A DNA stretch of 64,000 nucleotides from Gracilaria domingensis. Its lineage: Eukaryota > Rhodophyta > Florideophyceae > Gracilariales > Gracilariaceae. The position numbers were made by a program, and so were the translations under genes. Where the stretch lies: contig VCMS01000155.1 of assembly GCA_022539475.1 (NCBI GenBank), positions 21,503 through 85,502 of the forward strand. Reading direction: 5' to 3'. Shown piece after piece: positions 22,072 to 32,133 of this stretch. The notes under the pieces are model-generated. The model did no database searches. It was given only the letters and a program-made list of their open reading frames with translations, and was not told the origin of the DNA. How positions within the stretch are numbered: position 1 is the first letter of the stretch; every line of letters begins with the position of its first letter.

Positions 22072-22496
22072 GTTGAACAGCTATTGCAGTGAAAGGTGTA
22101 TATCAACAATACGCTCGCTCGGACGATACAACAACGGAGGCGAGCCTTTAAAAGGCGACTTACGCTGGGCACCCCCGCTTTCGGCAGCTCCTCCCAGCGC
22201 ACTGCCAGTCTCGTCCGTGTCCTGTCCGTGGCCGCTCGCACGCTGATTGTACGCTTTAGAGTCGTGGAGTTCGCGCAATGATGACTCACGCGAGCAATGG
22301 TCGCGTTCTCTAATCATGCTCTTCAAATGCTTTGCATAGTAGTCAAGAGTACACTCATTCACTTCCATGTACAGCCTACTCCCGCCAATACACGTGGACA
22401 GCGGCGCCAACGTACCGGCGGCCGGGTGTAGCGAAATCACTGCGCGGCGGCGTGTTTTGGGAGGTCCCGGGAAGGCACCGGAATGTTGCGATTTTA

Positions 22497-23253
22497 TGCC
22501 CGCGGGCGGGGGGGTCGGTCGTGTTAGGGTAGGTACCCTAACACGACCGGACCCCCCCGCCCGCGGGCATAAAATCGCACATTTTCAAAAAATCGCCCAA
22601 AACGTGCCCGCGGGCGGGGGGGGTCGGTCGTGTTAGGGTACCTACCCTAACACGACCGACCCCCCCCGCCCGCGGGCATAAAATCGCACATTTTTCAAAA
22701 AATCGCCCAAAACGTGCCCGCGGGCGGGGGGGTCGGTCGTGTTAGGGTACCTACCCTAACACGACCGACCCCCCCCGCCCGCGGGCACGTTCTGGCCACA
22801 TTCTGGCACCCTCCGGAGACCTCCCAAAACACTCCTCCCGGCACTTCCTGTACCCACTGCGTCACCTTAGTGCACCATCCCGTCATCTTAACCCTCCAGA
22901 CACTCCCTAATTTCCGGGATGGTGCACTGAGGTGACCATCCCGTCTTCTCCACCCTCCAGACACTCCCTAATTTCCGGGATGGTTCACTGAGGTGACGCA
23001 GTGGGTACAAGAAGTGCCGGGAGGAGTGTTTTGGGAGGTCTCCGGAGGGTGCCAAAAAATCGTCGAAAACGTGCCCGCGGGCGGGGGGTCCGGTCGTGTT
23101 AGGGTAGGTACCCTAACACGACTGGACCCCCCCGCCCGCGGGCACATTTTGGACGATTTTTTGAAAAATGTGCGATTTTATGCCCGCGGGCGGGGGGTCC
23201 GGTCGTGTTAGGGTACCTACCCTAACACGACCGGACCCCCCCGCCCGCGGGCA
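22497..23253. repeat. Array of five ~73-bp palindromes
   Basis: Near-perfect hairpins lie at 22497-22569, 22605-22678, 22715-22787, 23072-23144 and 23181-23253. Each starts TGCCCGCGGGCGGGG, contains GGTCGTGTTAGGGTA, has a 2-bp centre (GG or CC) and returns as the complement. Three are separated by ~36-bp spacers with ATCGCACATTTT and AAATCGCCCAAAA. The arms contain one TTAGGG word each, but they are not telomeric tandem repeats. Confidence 0.9.
22874..22994. repeat. 60-bp tandem duplication with terminal inverted words
   Basis: Two adjacent copies (22874-22933 and 22934-22994) share CACTCCCTAATTTCCGGGAT. Each copy starts ACCATCCCG and ends with the complementary CGGGATGGT followed by GCACTGAGGTG or TTCACTGAGGTG. 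The duplication lies at the centre of the nested inverted repeats. Confidence 0.8.
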
Positions 23254-23601
23254 CGTTCTGGTCACATTCCGGCGCCTTCCGGAGACCTCCCAAAACACTC
23301 CTCCCGGCACTTCCGGCAGTGATTTCGCTGCACACGCCGTACACATATATCAAACTAGAGAAAACTAGCGCTTCACACCCACTTGATCCGCGACTTTTAG
23401 CACAATACGGGACCGTTGCAATAGCTCCGAATCGCGACGTGGCCGACACGCGACGCTATCGCTCCGACACGCGACGCTATCGCTCCGAGCGGACACGGAC
23501 ACGGACGAGACTGGCAGTGCGCTGGGAGGAGCTGCCGAAAGCGGGGGTGCCCAGCGTAAGTCGCCATTTAAAGGCTCGCCTCCGTTGTTTGCGCTGAAGC
23601 G

Positions 23602-25127
23602 ATGGATTCCACCGATGTTGGAGAGGAGATACATCCTATCGACATGAGTGCTCCGCCTCCGGCGTTCCATGCATATGTCAGACTTTTCTTGGTTCTTCGC
23701 GATGCTTTGGCAAACAGCGATGGAGGCCCTGATCGGCCACGGGACGTGGGGTTTAGAGGGTTAATAGAGTTCTGCGCCGAGAACTATAAGGATATTCCGG
23801 AGGCAAGGAAGATGTTTGAGGAGGCCACTAACTCCAAGAACCTGCAGAACTTGACACTGCAACAGCTGCGAAAGAGTGTTGTGAATAACAAACCTGTGGA
23901 ACAGCGATATCTTGTAACGAAGCTTCTTGACAAGAAGGACGGGGATGAGGACCAGAGACTGCGCGATTTTTTCCTTCTCTCTATGGATATGGGTATATAC
24001 CTACCGGTGCGATGCCTGGTTGGTTATTTCATGACCAGGAGAAAGCAGGTTCTGAAGACGACAGTGTTCATCCCACCAACAGCTGTGAACCCATTTGAGG
24101 TCGTTATATACTTATCATACCTCGGCCACATAATGGGAGAGAACGACAACATCCGAATGATGAAGAAGAAACAACCGAAAAAGAAACGAAAAGTGAACCA
24201 TGCACCAGCTGTGTACATACCCACTTTTACGTCGTTCTCCAAAGACAACTGTGATCGACTGGGATTCGTATCAGTGAGGTCGTATGGGCATGGAGTTGTT
24301 TTGCGGCTCATCTTGGATACACGAACGTTCAGCACATGGTGAAACCATACATTTACATGAATATGCAGACGTTGAAGTATACAGCGCTAGAGACACGGGA
24401 GTCTGGTTATGCCCCGCCGAGCCAGAGTACTCGATTCAACACAAAGGATGTGCCACAGAGCAGTACTAGTGGATCGGTGGAGACCTTGAGTGATGAATGC
24501 GATACAAACCTGCGAATACTGGCTAAGGAGTTTTTGACAGACCTCGAAACCATATGCACCCACGATAGCCTCTATAGCTTACGGGTTGATCAGATGAGGA
24601 ACTGGATAGAGTTTTCGGAGATACGGATGGATACCGTATCTAGCTCTGACTCCGGTGAGTTGCCTGCTCGATTTCAGAAGTTTTCGGAGTTGCTATGGAA
24701 ACCGATACAGGATATGCGTCATGCGGCAGGGTTCCATGTCGGCATTCACGCGAAACCTGATATTGAACTGACGAAAACCCCTAAAACTTCCGGTAATGCC
24801 GAACCTTCTTCGACCAAGTCTGCCCCACCCCCACCTCGTCGAGAGTATATGAACCTCGTGAGCTCCGATAGCGACGAGTTCGAGAAGCCGGTGAATCTTG
24901 CGGAGCATGAATCTCGGGTTGCTGGTTACAACATCCAAAAGACTGGTATTGAGCCGCCCATGAAGGGGATATCCAGTCTCCTTCGAATGAATATGGACAA
25001 GGTGTGGAAGGGGATGAGAAAGTCACACTTTGTAGCGTACAACTGTGACATGAAGGACCTGAGGCACACACACGAAACGTTTGTGAATCAGAGTGAGATT
25101 TTATGGGTGAGGCACAGCTTGTCCTAA
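23602..25127 (+). pseudogene. N-terminal part of the methyltransferase-bearing frame
   Basis: Starts at ATG 23602 (MDSTDVGEEIHP). The first 246 codons show a helical segment (FCAENYKDIPEARKMFEEA) and a Lys-rich patch (KKKQPKKKRKVN), which resembles a nuclear localisation signal. A frameshift near 24280 passes into the second frame (24336-25127), which has YIYMNMQTLKYTAL, a linker rich in Ser/Pro and SSDSDEFEKP, then a segment before the methyltransferase motif. No catalytic domain is recognised here. The outer inverted repeat ends 8 bp before the ATG. Confidence 0.5.
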
Positions 25128-25827
25128 CAGACCCTCCCTTTAACACTCGAAGGAAGAGGAACAAACGGAATAGTGGTCACGATGTCTTCAGTGAGGAAGA
25201 CATGATCCGTACGGCTGACTTAATAAGTTCCGCGCTTCGGTCAGGTGGGCACTTCATTATATTCTGTGCCATGGCACAGTTTCATGTGTGGCACAGGATA
25301 CTTTCGGAAACGGCGAGTACGAAAGATGAAGCTGGAAGCGAAGGTAAACCAGAACTCATGCCTTCGTTTAAAGTGGATGCGAATCCACTGGTGTTCATCC
25401 GGGATCGCAGTAATGTTGGAGGGAATCCACGGAAGTTTGGGATACAGCCCGTAACGGAGTACGCCGTTCATGGGTGAAGCGTGGATTGCGACCATCGGAG
25501 GAAGCCAGTCTTACTCCATTTGAGGAGAACAATTTCATTCCTTCCACTTTCCCGGCTAACAGGAATGTAATTGACCGGGTGCCCAAACCGAGGGCGGGGG
25601 AGTGGTTGACATGGAAGGTACATGAGCCAGGTAGCTCAGTACCAGTGGGCAGTACATAAGACCGGAGCAGAAGTCGAGGGAGTTGATGAAGGAGTTGATA
25701 TGTCGCTCACAAGACCGGGTGATCTTGTCATGGACATGTTCGCGGGAACTTTTTCTACGGGTATGGCGTGCCTATCGCTGACAAAGCATAGGGAAGTCTT
25801 GGGTTGGTGCGAGAAGCATAGGCCATG
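25103..25827 (+). pseudogene. Beta-class DNA methyltransferase (DPPF)
   Basis: The translation has LVLTDPPFNTRR (catalytic motif IV), a helix with LISSALRSGGHFIIFCAMAQ (motif V-VI region), KPRAGEW, and after a frameshift PGDLVMDMFAGTFSTGMACL (motif I, S-adenosylmethionine binding). The order motif IV before motif I is that of the beta class, which methylates the exocyclic amine of adenine (N6) or cytosine (N4). The frame is shifted at about 25105 and 25600 and then enters a run of N, so the C-terminus is unseen. Bacterial-type origin and location among transposon genes suggest horizontal acquisition (inference). Confidence 0.7.
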
Positions 25828-26650
25828 NNNNNNNNNNNNNNNNNNNNNNNNNNNNNNNNNNNNNNNNNNNNNNNNNNNNNNNNNNNNNNNNNNNNNNNNN
25901 NNNNNNNNNNNNNNNNNNNNNNNNNNNNNNNNNNNNNNNNNNNNNNNNNNNNNNNNNNNNNNNNNNNNNNNNNNNNNNNNNNNNNNNNNNNNNNNNNNNN
26001 NNNNNNNNNNNNNNNNNNNNNNNNNNNNNNNNNNNNNNNNNNNNNNNNNNNNNNNNNNNNNNNNNNNNNNNNNNNNNNNNNNNNNNNNNNNNNNNNNNNN
26101 NNNNNNNNNNNNNNNNNNNNNNNNNNNNNNNNNNNNNNNNNNNNNNNNNNNNNNNNNNNNNNNNNNNNNNNNNNNNNNNNNNNNNNNNNNNNNNNNNNNN
26201 NNNNNNNNNNNNNNNNNNNNNNNNNNNNNNNNNNNNNNNNNNNNNNNNNNNNNNNNNNNNNNNNNNNNNNNNNNNNNNNNNNNNNNNNNNNNNNNNNNNN
26301 NNNNNNNNNNNNNNNNNNNNNNNNNNNNNNNNNNNNNNNNNNNNNNNNNNNNNNNNNNNNNNNNNNNNNNNNNNNNNNNNNNNNNNNNNNNNNNNNNNNN
26401 NNNNNNNNNNNNNNNNNNNNNNNNNNNNNNNNNNNNNNNNNNNNNNNNNNNNNNNNNNNNNNNNNNNNNNNNNNNNNNNNNNNNNNNNNNNNNNNNNNNN
26501 NNNNNNNNNNNNNNNNNNNNNNNNNNNNNNNNNNNNNNNNNNNNNNNNNNNNNNNNNNNNNNNNNNNNNNNNNNNNNNNNNNNNNNNNNNNNNNNNNNNN
26601 NNNNNNNNNNNNNNNNNNNNNNNNNNNNNNNNNNNNNNNNNNNNNNNNNN
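25828..26650. other. Assembly gap (823 N)
   Basis: A run of unknown bases. It hides the methyltransferase C-terminus and the start of the SET-domain frame. Frames drawn through it have no meaning. Confidence 1.
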
Positions 26651-27110
26651 CACGATCTGACAACCGGAAGGAAAGACACTTAACTATGGAAGTGGTGTCT
26701 CGGAGCAACTCCAGTCGTACAAGTTGTTTTCTATTGATGGTCACTGTGACTGGTACGGAGTTTCTGCACCTGAGGAACAGACCAGGACAGCTCAGGATAG
26801 AAAGGAGAGCGAAGTCTACATTGTCCCGGCGCCTTTTTGTATCGGGGGCTACATTAACGACGCCGGATATCATGCCGGGGATCCCGATTTATCGGAGCCC
26901 CGGTCAAACAGGACTCGAAGTGCCAATGTGCAGGTGGTGGAAGCGAAGTCCGTGATACAGTTCAAGTCAGACCTTTCTAACTATGCTCTACTTCGTTGTA
27001 GAGCAGTAGAGATATTGAGAGGGGCGAAGAGTTGTATTTCGACTACGGAGAGCAGTACGCCTGGGACTGGCTCTGACATTGGAGCAATAGATGAGTTCAG
27101 TAGCGAATAG
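26651..27110 (+). pseudogene. SET-domain protein, C-terminal part
   Basis: After the gap the frame reads LFSIDGHCDWYGVSAP, VPAPFCIGGYINDAGYHAG, ANVQVVEAKSVIQFKSD and YALLRCRAVEI. A one-base shift near 27035 then gives RGEELYFDYGEQYAWDWL and a stop at about 27078. The pattern YINDa...aNV...a...I..GEEL.fDYG..Y is the C-terminal core of SET lysine methyltransferases, which methylate histones or other proteins using S-adenosylmethionine. The N-terminal part is lost in the gap. Confidence 0.6.
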
Positions 27111-27259
27111 AAAGTAAATATGCTTGTGAGTGTTGCAGCTGCCTGCAATACGCGTTGTTGTACATATACACTGGAGCTCTTCATCTGTAACGGCGATATT
27201 TGCGACCCATTGGGCACCTCAAATTCCTAAAAAGCAGGAACTGCGGAGTCTCCCGGAAT

Positions 27260-27345
27260 ATCTGAACCATGCACCCCCCCCCACCCCCTCCCCCCCTCCC
27301 CAACAATTTCGTTTCATTACCCTGTTTATCTCCACAGCATTGGTA
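27260..27345 (+). other. Poly-C tract and likely splice acceptor
   Basis: A pyrimidine tract of almost only C (about 27272-27303) is followed by TTTATCTCCACAG ending at about 27336. The downstream frame is open from here, so this may be the 3' end of an intron of the coiled-coil gene. No donor could be fixed. Confidence 0.35.
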
Positions 27346-29735
27346 TAACGCCGAGAAAGCGAAATAGTACGCAGCGGAACAAGAGTGGACAGAAGAAGAG
27401 AAGAGCATCGGATGATACGAATCAGGCTACAAGCACCGCACTTCCTAAACGGAAGTCGTCCTCGACGAAGGAGAGAGTCAGTGGGCGTCCTTCTACAGGA
27501 CTCTCTCGCCCATCTCGCAGCGGAGCGTCTTCCGGGATTGCGTCAAGAATTCGTGGATCAGCGAACGATGTCGTGCCGTCAACTGCCGATAATGCAAATC
27601 GTGCATCTGTCTCTGCTCCTCAAGAAGATGAGGTAACTCGGCCCAGCGGGTCAGGACAGGAGGGCATGACAACTGGAACTGAAGAGGTTCGTATGACACC
27701 AAAACCTTCATGTCCCCGGCCGATATCGAAGACCGGAGCTACTGGGGCGCGGGTTACGCCGCCCAGTGGATCTGGACAACAAGGGACAATGACGAGAAGT
27801 CGTGAGAGTCCTAGTATATTAAGATCGTCACGTCCATCCCTCTCTTCTAGAACTGGGGCCGCTATGAATCGTATCATGCCTCGTAATGGGTCCGGACAAG
27901 GGAGAAACACAATAAGAAATCGAGAGACAACTGATAGACGAGTTACTTTTCGACCTTCCCCTCTTTCCAGAGCGGGGGCCGTTGCAGCTCGTACGAGGCC
28001 CAATTCTTCTGATATACCATGCCATGGAGGAGGACATACACGGGAGTTGGAGCTCGGAGCCGTGCCAAGGGTGGACACAGAACGCCTGCAGCCTCTCGTG
28101 GCTAAGGCTATGGCACATGAGGATAGTTCCGATAACGAAATAACACCGAATCCTGCGGCATTACCGGGGCCTGTCGCCGAAGAAGCTAGGGAAATAACGG
28201 AAGATATCCAAACTGGTGTGAATTCAAGCTCTATGAACAGACCTGATCTTTTAAATGAACTGAATTGCTTGAAAGAAAAGGTTAAGACGCTATAAGAGGA
28301 CTTGATGGTTCGGGGAATTATAGTGAAGGTCGCCCAAGAGCAGAGTACGGCTTTGAAAAAGAGGCTTGAAGAGAAGGATCTAGTCATTGAAGGGCTAAGA
28401 GGGGCACTGAAACAGGAGGGAGATAGGAGTACACGTGCTGGTGAACCTGGGCAGACAGGTCGAAAGAAGCATAAAATTGAGGTGTGCGACGAGTTTCGAG
28501 GGGTTGCTCGAGCAGTGTATCACAACATGCTGACGTGGGCAAGGAGAGAAACAAGTGAGCTATGGCTCGAAGGTGAGTCGCTCACCCGAAATTGGGGTAA
28601 CCGTGCCGAGAAGGTGGAAGACGCAACTGAGAGTGGGGAAGGGCTTATTGAGCCGAAGGAAGGTGGTTCATACATGGTTCCTAAAAACCCCGTGGAGCTC
28701 TTAGGCAGTTTTGGCATGTTCACACCTTCGGTAGAGGGGGGGCCAGATGCTTTGCTGAAGAAAATGGTTGAAAGCGAGTTGAAGGAGTTGAGCTGGGAAG
28801 GTATTAGAAAAGCATCTCTTACCGACAGGTGTATACTGGAACTTTGTGCAGATATGTGCCTTAGGCAGAGAATGCGGCAGACCATGAGTGACGTCGTGGG
28901 CGTTCGTAAGAGAAATACGAGGGATAAACTATTTCTGCTCCTGGGGTACGATCTGATTTGGAGAAGAACAAAGCTGGTAGAAGAGAATGCTGACGAACTC
29001 ACAATGCAGTTGAAGGAAGCGCAGGAGAACATACTGCGTCTTGACGAAAATGGTGTACCGAACACTTCATGGTGGAGAAAAGCCCCATTTGTTCGTCTAA
29101 AGTACTCCAATGCGGACAATGTCGAGGATATGCCGACGGAAGATCAAGACTTGTTCTTCCGAAACCGTGTCGGGGTACAAGTGCTGAAGGAGTTTATTGG
29201 GTATGATGTGGAAGACAAGGATACGGGCACCTTTTTAGATGGCACAATACTGTTGCTCGCACGTTTGGACGCTTGGGTGTTGACGGTTGTGAGCCTTCTA
29301 AGTACGGATGTGTCAAGGGGTGGCCAGAGACAGAAACTGTTTACAAAGAAGTTTGCTGAACTGCTACCTCTGTGTTTAAAGAATGTTCTGGGGGATGTTA
29401 GGCAACATGTCTTGAGGACCAATTCCAGCGAGTTTCATAATTTTGGAACGACAACGGAAGATTGGACTAAGGTTCTTGGTAATGACATGAGAGAGGCTAC
29501 ATTTGGATATCGAATGCCGTCGAACGGAAGACTTTACCTCACTGTGAAAGAACAATTTTTTATTGACAGTGTGAGCCGAAGATTGGGGTCTATTAGCGAT
29601 TACTTCGTTGGTGAATGCGAGGAAGGGGATATGGAGTTCAAGGAAATGGACATGAACGATTTCGGAATTAACACAGGATCACAAGAAAAGGCACCACAAG
29701 GTGAACATGTAGAGGATGGAGCCCTTAATGTTTAA
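27337..29735 (+). pseudogene. Basic repeat/coiled-coil protein with one in-frame stop
   Basis: One frame stays open from about 27345 to 29735 except for a single TAA at 28293-28295. The N-terminal part is basic (TPRKRNSTQRNKSGQKKRR). Three degenerate ~41-residue repeats (27630-28010) each have a SGSGQ core (NGSGQ in the third) followed by an Arg/Thr/Ser-rich segment ending GAxxxR. A coiled coil (LNCLKEKVKTL, stop, then QEQSTALKKRLEEKDLVIEG) spans the stop. The C-terminal 400 residues are helical and match nothing I know. The stop may be a late mutation, a sequencing error or a readthrough site. It ends overlapping the transposase 3' end by 11 bp. Confidence 0.55.
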
Positions 29736-32056
29736 GGCTGTACAAGATCAACGTGCTCAGTTGGTCCTTCATCTGAATCATGATAGAATCGATTGATGTA
29801 GAATCGGTGTTGAAACCATTGAAGTGGAGGACAAAAAGGTGTGCAGGGTAGTTTGATCGAACAACATGGACAGTTCCCTGTAGTGCAGAAGCCGGAACCA
29901 TCCCGTACCAAGGAGTTAACTCTACGATAGTCTCCGCTTTGGAATGACGAGGGAACGGAAGAGTGTGGTTCTTTTCATCGTTTGTAGCCCACCGTAAAGA
30001 TATGCATTTCAATATGTGGTCGATGTTTGTTGCGGGGGGTAAAACCTCGAAATACCGGACGAATGCCACCTCTGGTGCGGTAAGTGCAGATTCAAGGAGA
30101 GACATTCGAATCAGAGCGACTACCTGGGCAACCCAAGTCTCTGAATCTTCTCCGCTTACCAATACAGTGGAAAACTTTGGCTTTCTACTGGGACCAAATG
30201 CTGGAGAAGCGAAGACACGTTGGATGATGGGGTATTTGGGTCGTCCCAGCTTAAGTGCCTTAGAAGACGAATCGAAGTGTTCAAGAGTCGGAACGAAACC
30301 GCCTTTCACGAGGGCCGAATTCACCAGAGTTATCCTTGTCTTTTCTGGGAAGTATGTAATAGAGTGCTCATCCAGTGTTTCTTTCACGAGACTGAGGAAA
30401 GGAGGAAGGGCCTGTTCACCAATTTGATCAAGAATCGACCTTGTGTCCGTACTTGAGAACATTTCTCTAACAGCAGTCCATGTTTTTGAACTGGACATAC
30501 TTGAAACACAATGTTGAAGAGCTCGTAAAGTGAAAGAACGCCCTCTCATTGCAAACCGAGGAAGCTGTGTGGAAGTTCCTGGTAAACCTGGATTACGCTG
30601 GTAAGGAGTATTGCCATTCCATTGCTTTCTAACATGTCCGTGCTCAATGGAGCGAATAGTCTCCTCCACAGCCGTTGCTGTTCTTCTGGACGTCTTTTTG
30701 TAGTGTCTTTTAAATAGCAGGTGTGCATGTTCGTATATGCCTGCGTCGTAGTACTTGATACTTCCCAGACGGCGAATATCGTCCACGAGATGATCGAGAA
30801 GATGAAACTTCAGAGTTCCCAGTCTGGAGGGATGAAAATCCGCCAGAGTCTTTGTTGCGGAACGCTTGAAGGCTTCAATCTCCGAACTAAGACACAGGAG
30901 AGAGCTTTCAGTCCAATACGGGTCACGATTGTATCTGAATAAGGTCGAAAGCAAGTCCGAGTACTGAGAGAAAACGGTTGTGATTGGGGCAACGTCCTGT
31001 TCTCCACAGCATATGTCAAAGAATGCTCCTATGAAGGGGAAGACCATGTCAAGTGCTTTGTAGTTTTTGGCCTCCAGCATTCCACGGAGACCGTCTTTCG
31101 TGAAGATACCATTCAAAGATTTGCCTTTCTCCTGCGTGGAGAAATCGATATGTAAACCTTTGGCAAGAGAATCGCGTTCTATGGCAGCTAGGATTGCGTT
31201 TGCATGGTTCAGAAGTTGGGTGCGTATCGTTCGAAATGAACGCGATGCAGATGTTCCTATTGTGGTGCACAGGGTGTCTGACTGCAGTCTCTCGATTGTG
31301 GCCGTTTTTATCAGCTTTGAGATGCCGAGATGCAAGTTGTGTAATGGTTCGAATGAGAACAGACTGTATGGAGACAATCCCGGGATCATTCCAAGGCTTA
31401 CGGAAGTTTCGAGGAACCAAGGAATGAGAGATATGGAATTTGAACGCATCAGAGTATCCGCTTGAGATCTCCTCTCCCTCGCACGACGTGGACGTCTTTC
31501 CGCCTCGTCTTTTTGTGCATGTTGCAAGATAGCTGTGTATGTCTTTCGGATGCTTTTAGTGTGCTTTTGAGAACGTCCGTTGAATGAGGTGGGAATAGGA
31601 CTGCATAAAGATGAGCGAGGGGCTTTGCATCTATGACACGGGCTTTCCGTTTTGGTCCCATGAAGAATGGACAGAATGTCCTTAGCCTCAGGAATATCCG
31701 CACAATAACTTGCAAGCAGAGGATGGCACACTCGACTTAGTTTGTCTTCGCCGATGAACTGAAAACCTTTCTGCGTGAGATTTAGAATGGGCTCCAGGAC
31801 TTGACGAAGAGATTCTTGAAGGATTTGCATCCTGGACTGGCGTAGAGACTTGCTAGAAACGAATGGCATTGCGTCTGCTTCAGATGCGGAAACCTTGATC
31901 AGTGTAGTACGGAAGTATGCCGCTACTGTGAGGTCATCACAGATGCACTTACGGCGTAGCTCGTCGGAGAAGTTGAGAAATATGAGGTGAAGAGGATAGG
32001 CGGTAACCGATGTTTGCTTTAGAGTTGTTGAAGACTTATCGGTGTATACCTGCAGA
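29725..32056 (-). CDS. Tnp2/Plavaka-like DDE transposase, main part
   Basis: The frame from about 32056 starts LLQVYTDKSSTT (first catalytic Asp), with TAYPLHLIFLNFSDELRRK as in Plavaka and Tnp2 transposases of the CACTA/EnSpm group. It continues with HPLLASYCADIPEAKDI and SPCHRCK (a Cys pair of the zinc-binding insert), FSFEPLHNLHLG, KFHLLDHL, then SIKYYDAGIYEHAHLLFKRH (C-terminal part of the DDE core). 714 residues are intact from ATG 31869. Such enzymes cut and rejoin transposon ends. It faces the coiled-coil gene tail to tail. Confidence 0.7.
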
Positions 32057-32133
32057 AGACCTACGAAAGATTCACTTTAACTTATTTCTTGGGAGTACCA
32101 CACTATTCTATTATCCAAAGAGCCCATGACCAT

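Larger units (their letters stand above)
22072..23601. promoter_or_regulatory. Divergent control region with nested inverted repeats
   Basis: This region separates two head-to-head frames. An outer inverted repeat of about 98 bp (22130-22227 and 23495-23594) is nearly identical and includes a TTTAAA(A)GGC TATA-like box and GGGCACCCCCGC. A middle pair lies at about 22431-22490 and 23265-23328, and an inner pair at 22807-22870 and 22987-23051. Between them sit five palindromes and a 60-bp tandem duplication. The mirrored TATA-like boxes beside each start codon suggest a duplicated promoter driving both sides; the rest is of unknown role. Confidence 0.7.

Noticed and set aside
22497-23253. Telomere-like TTAGGG/CCCTAA words
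   Set aside because: Each palindrome arm carries only one such word and there is no tandem telomeric array.
22497-23253. CRISPR-like array
   Set aside because: The repeats are long palindromes at irregular spacing with nearly identical spacers in a eukaryotic context; no Cas genes.
22332-23449. Gly/Arg/Pro-rich short frames on both strands
   Set aside because: They are translations of the palindrome array; the same peptides appear on both strands.
25622-26955. Long frames on both strands crossing 25828-26650
   Set aside because: They exist only because the run of N gives no stop codons.
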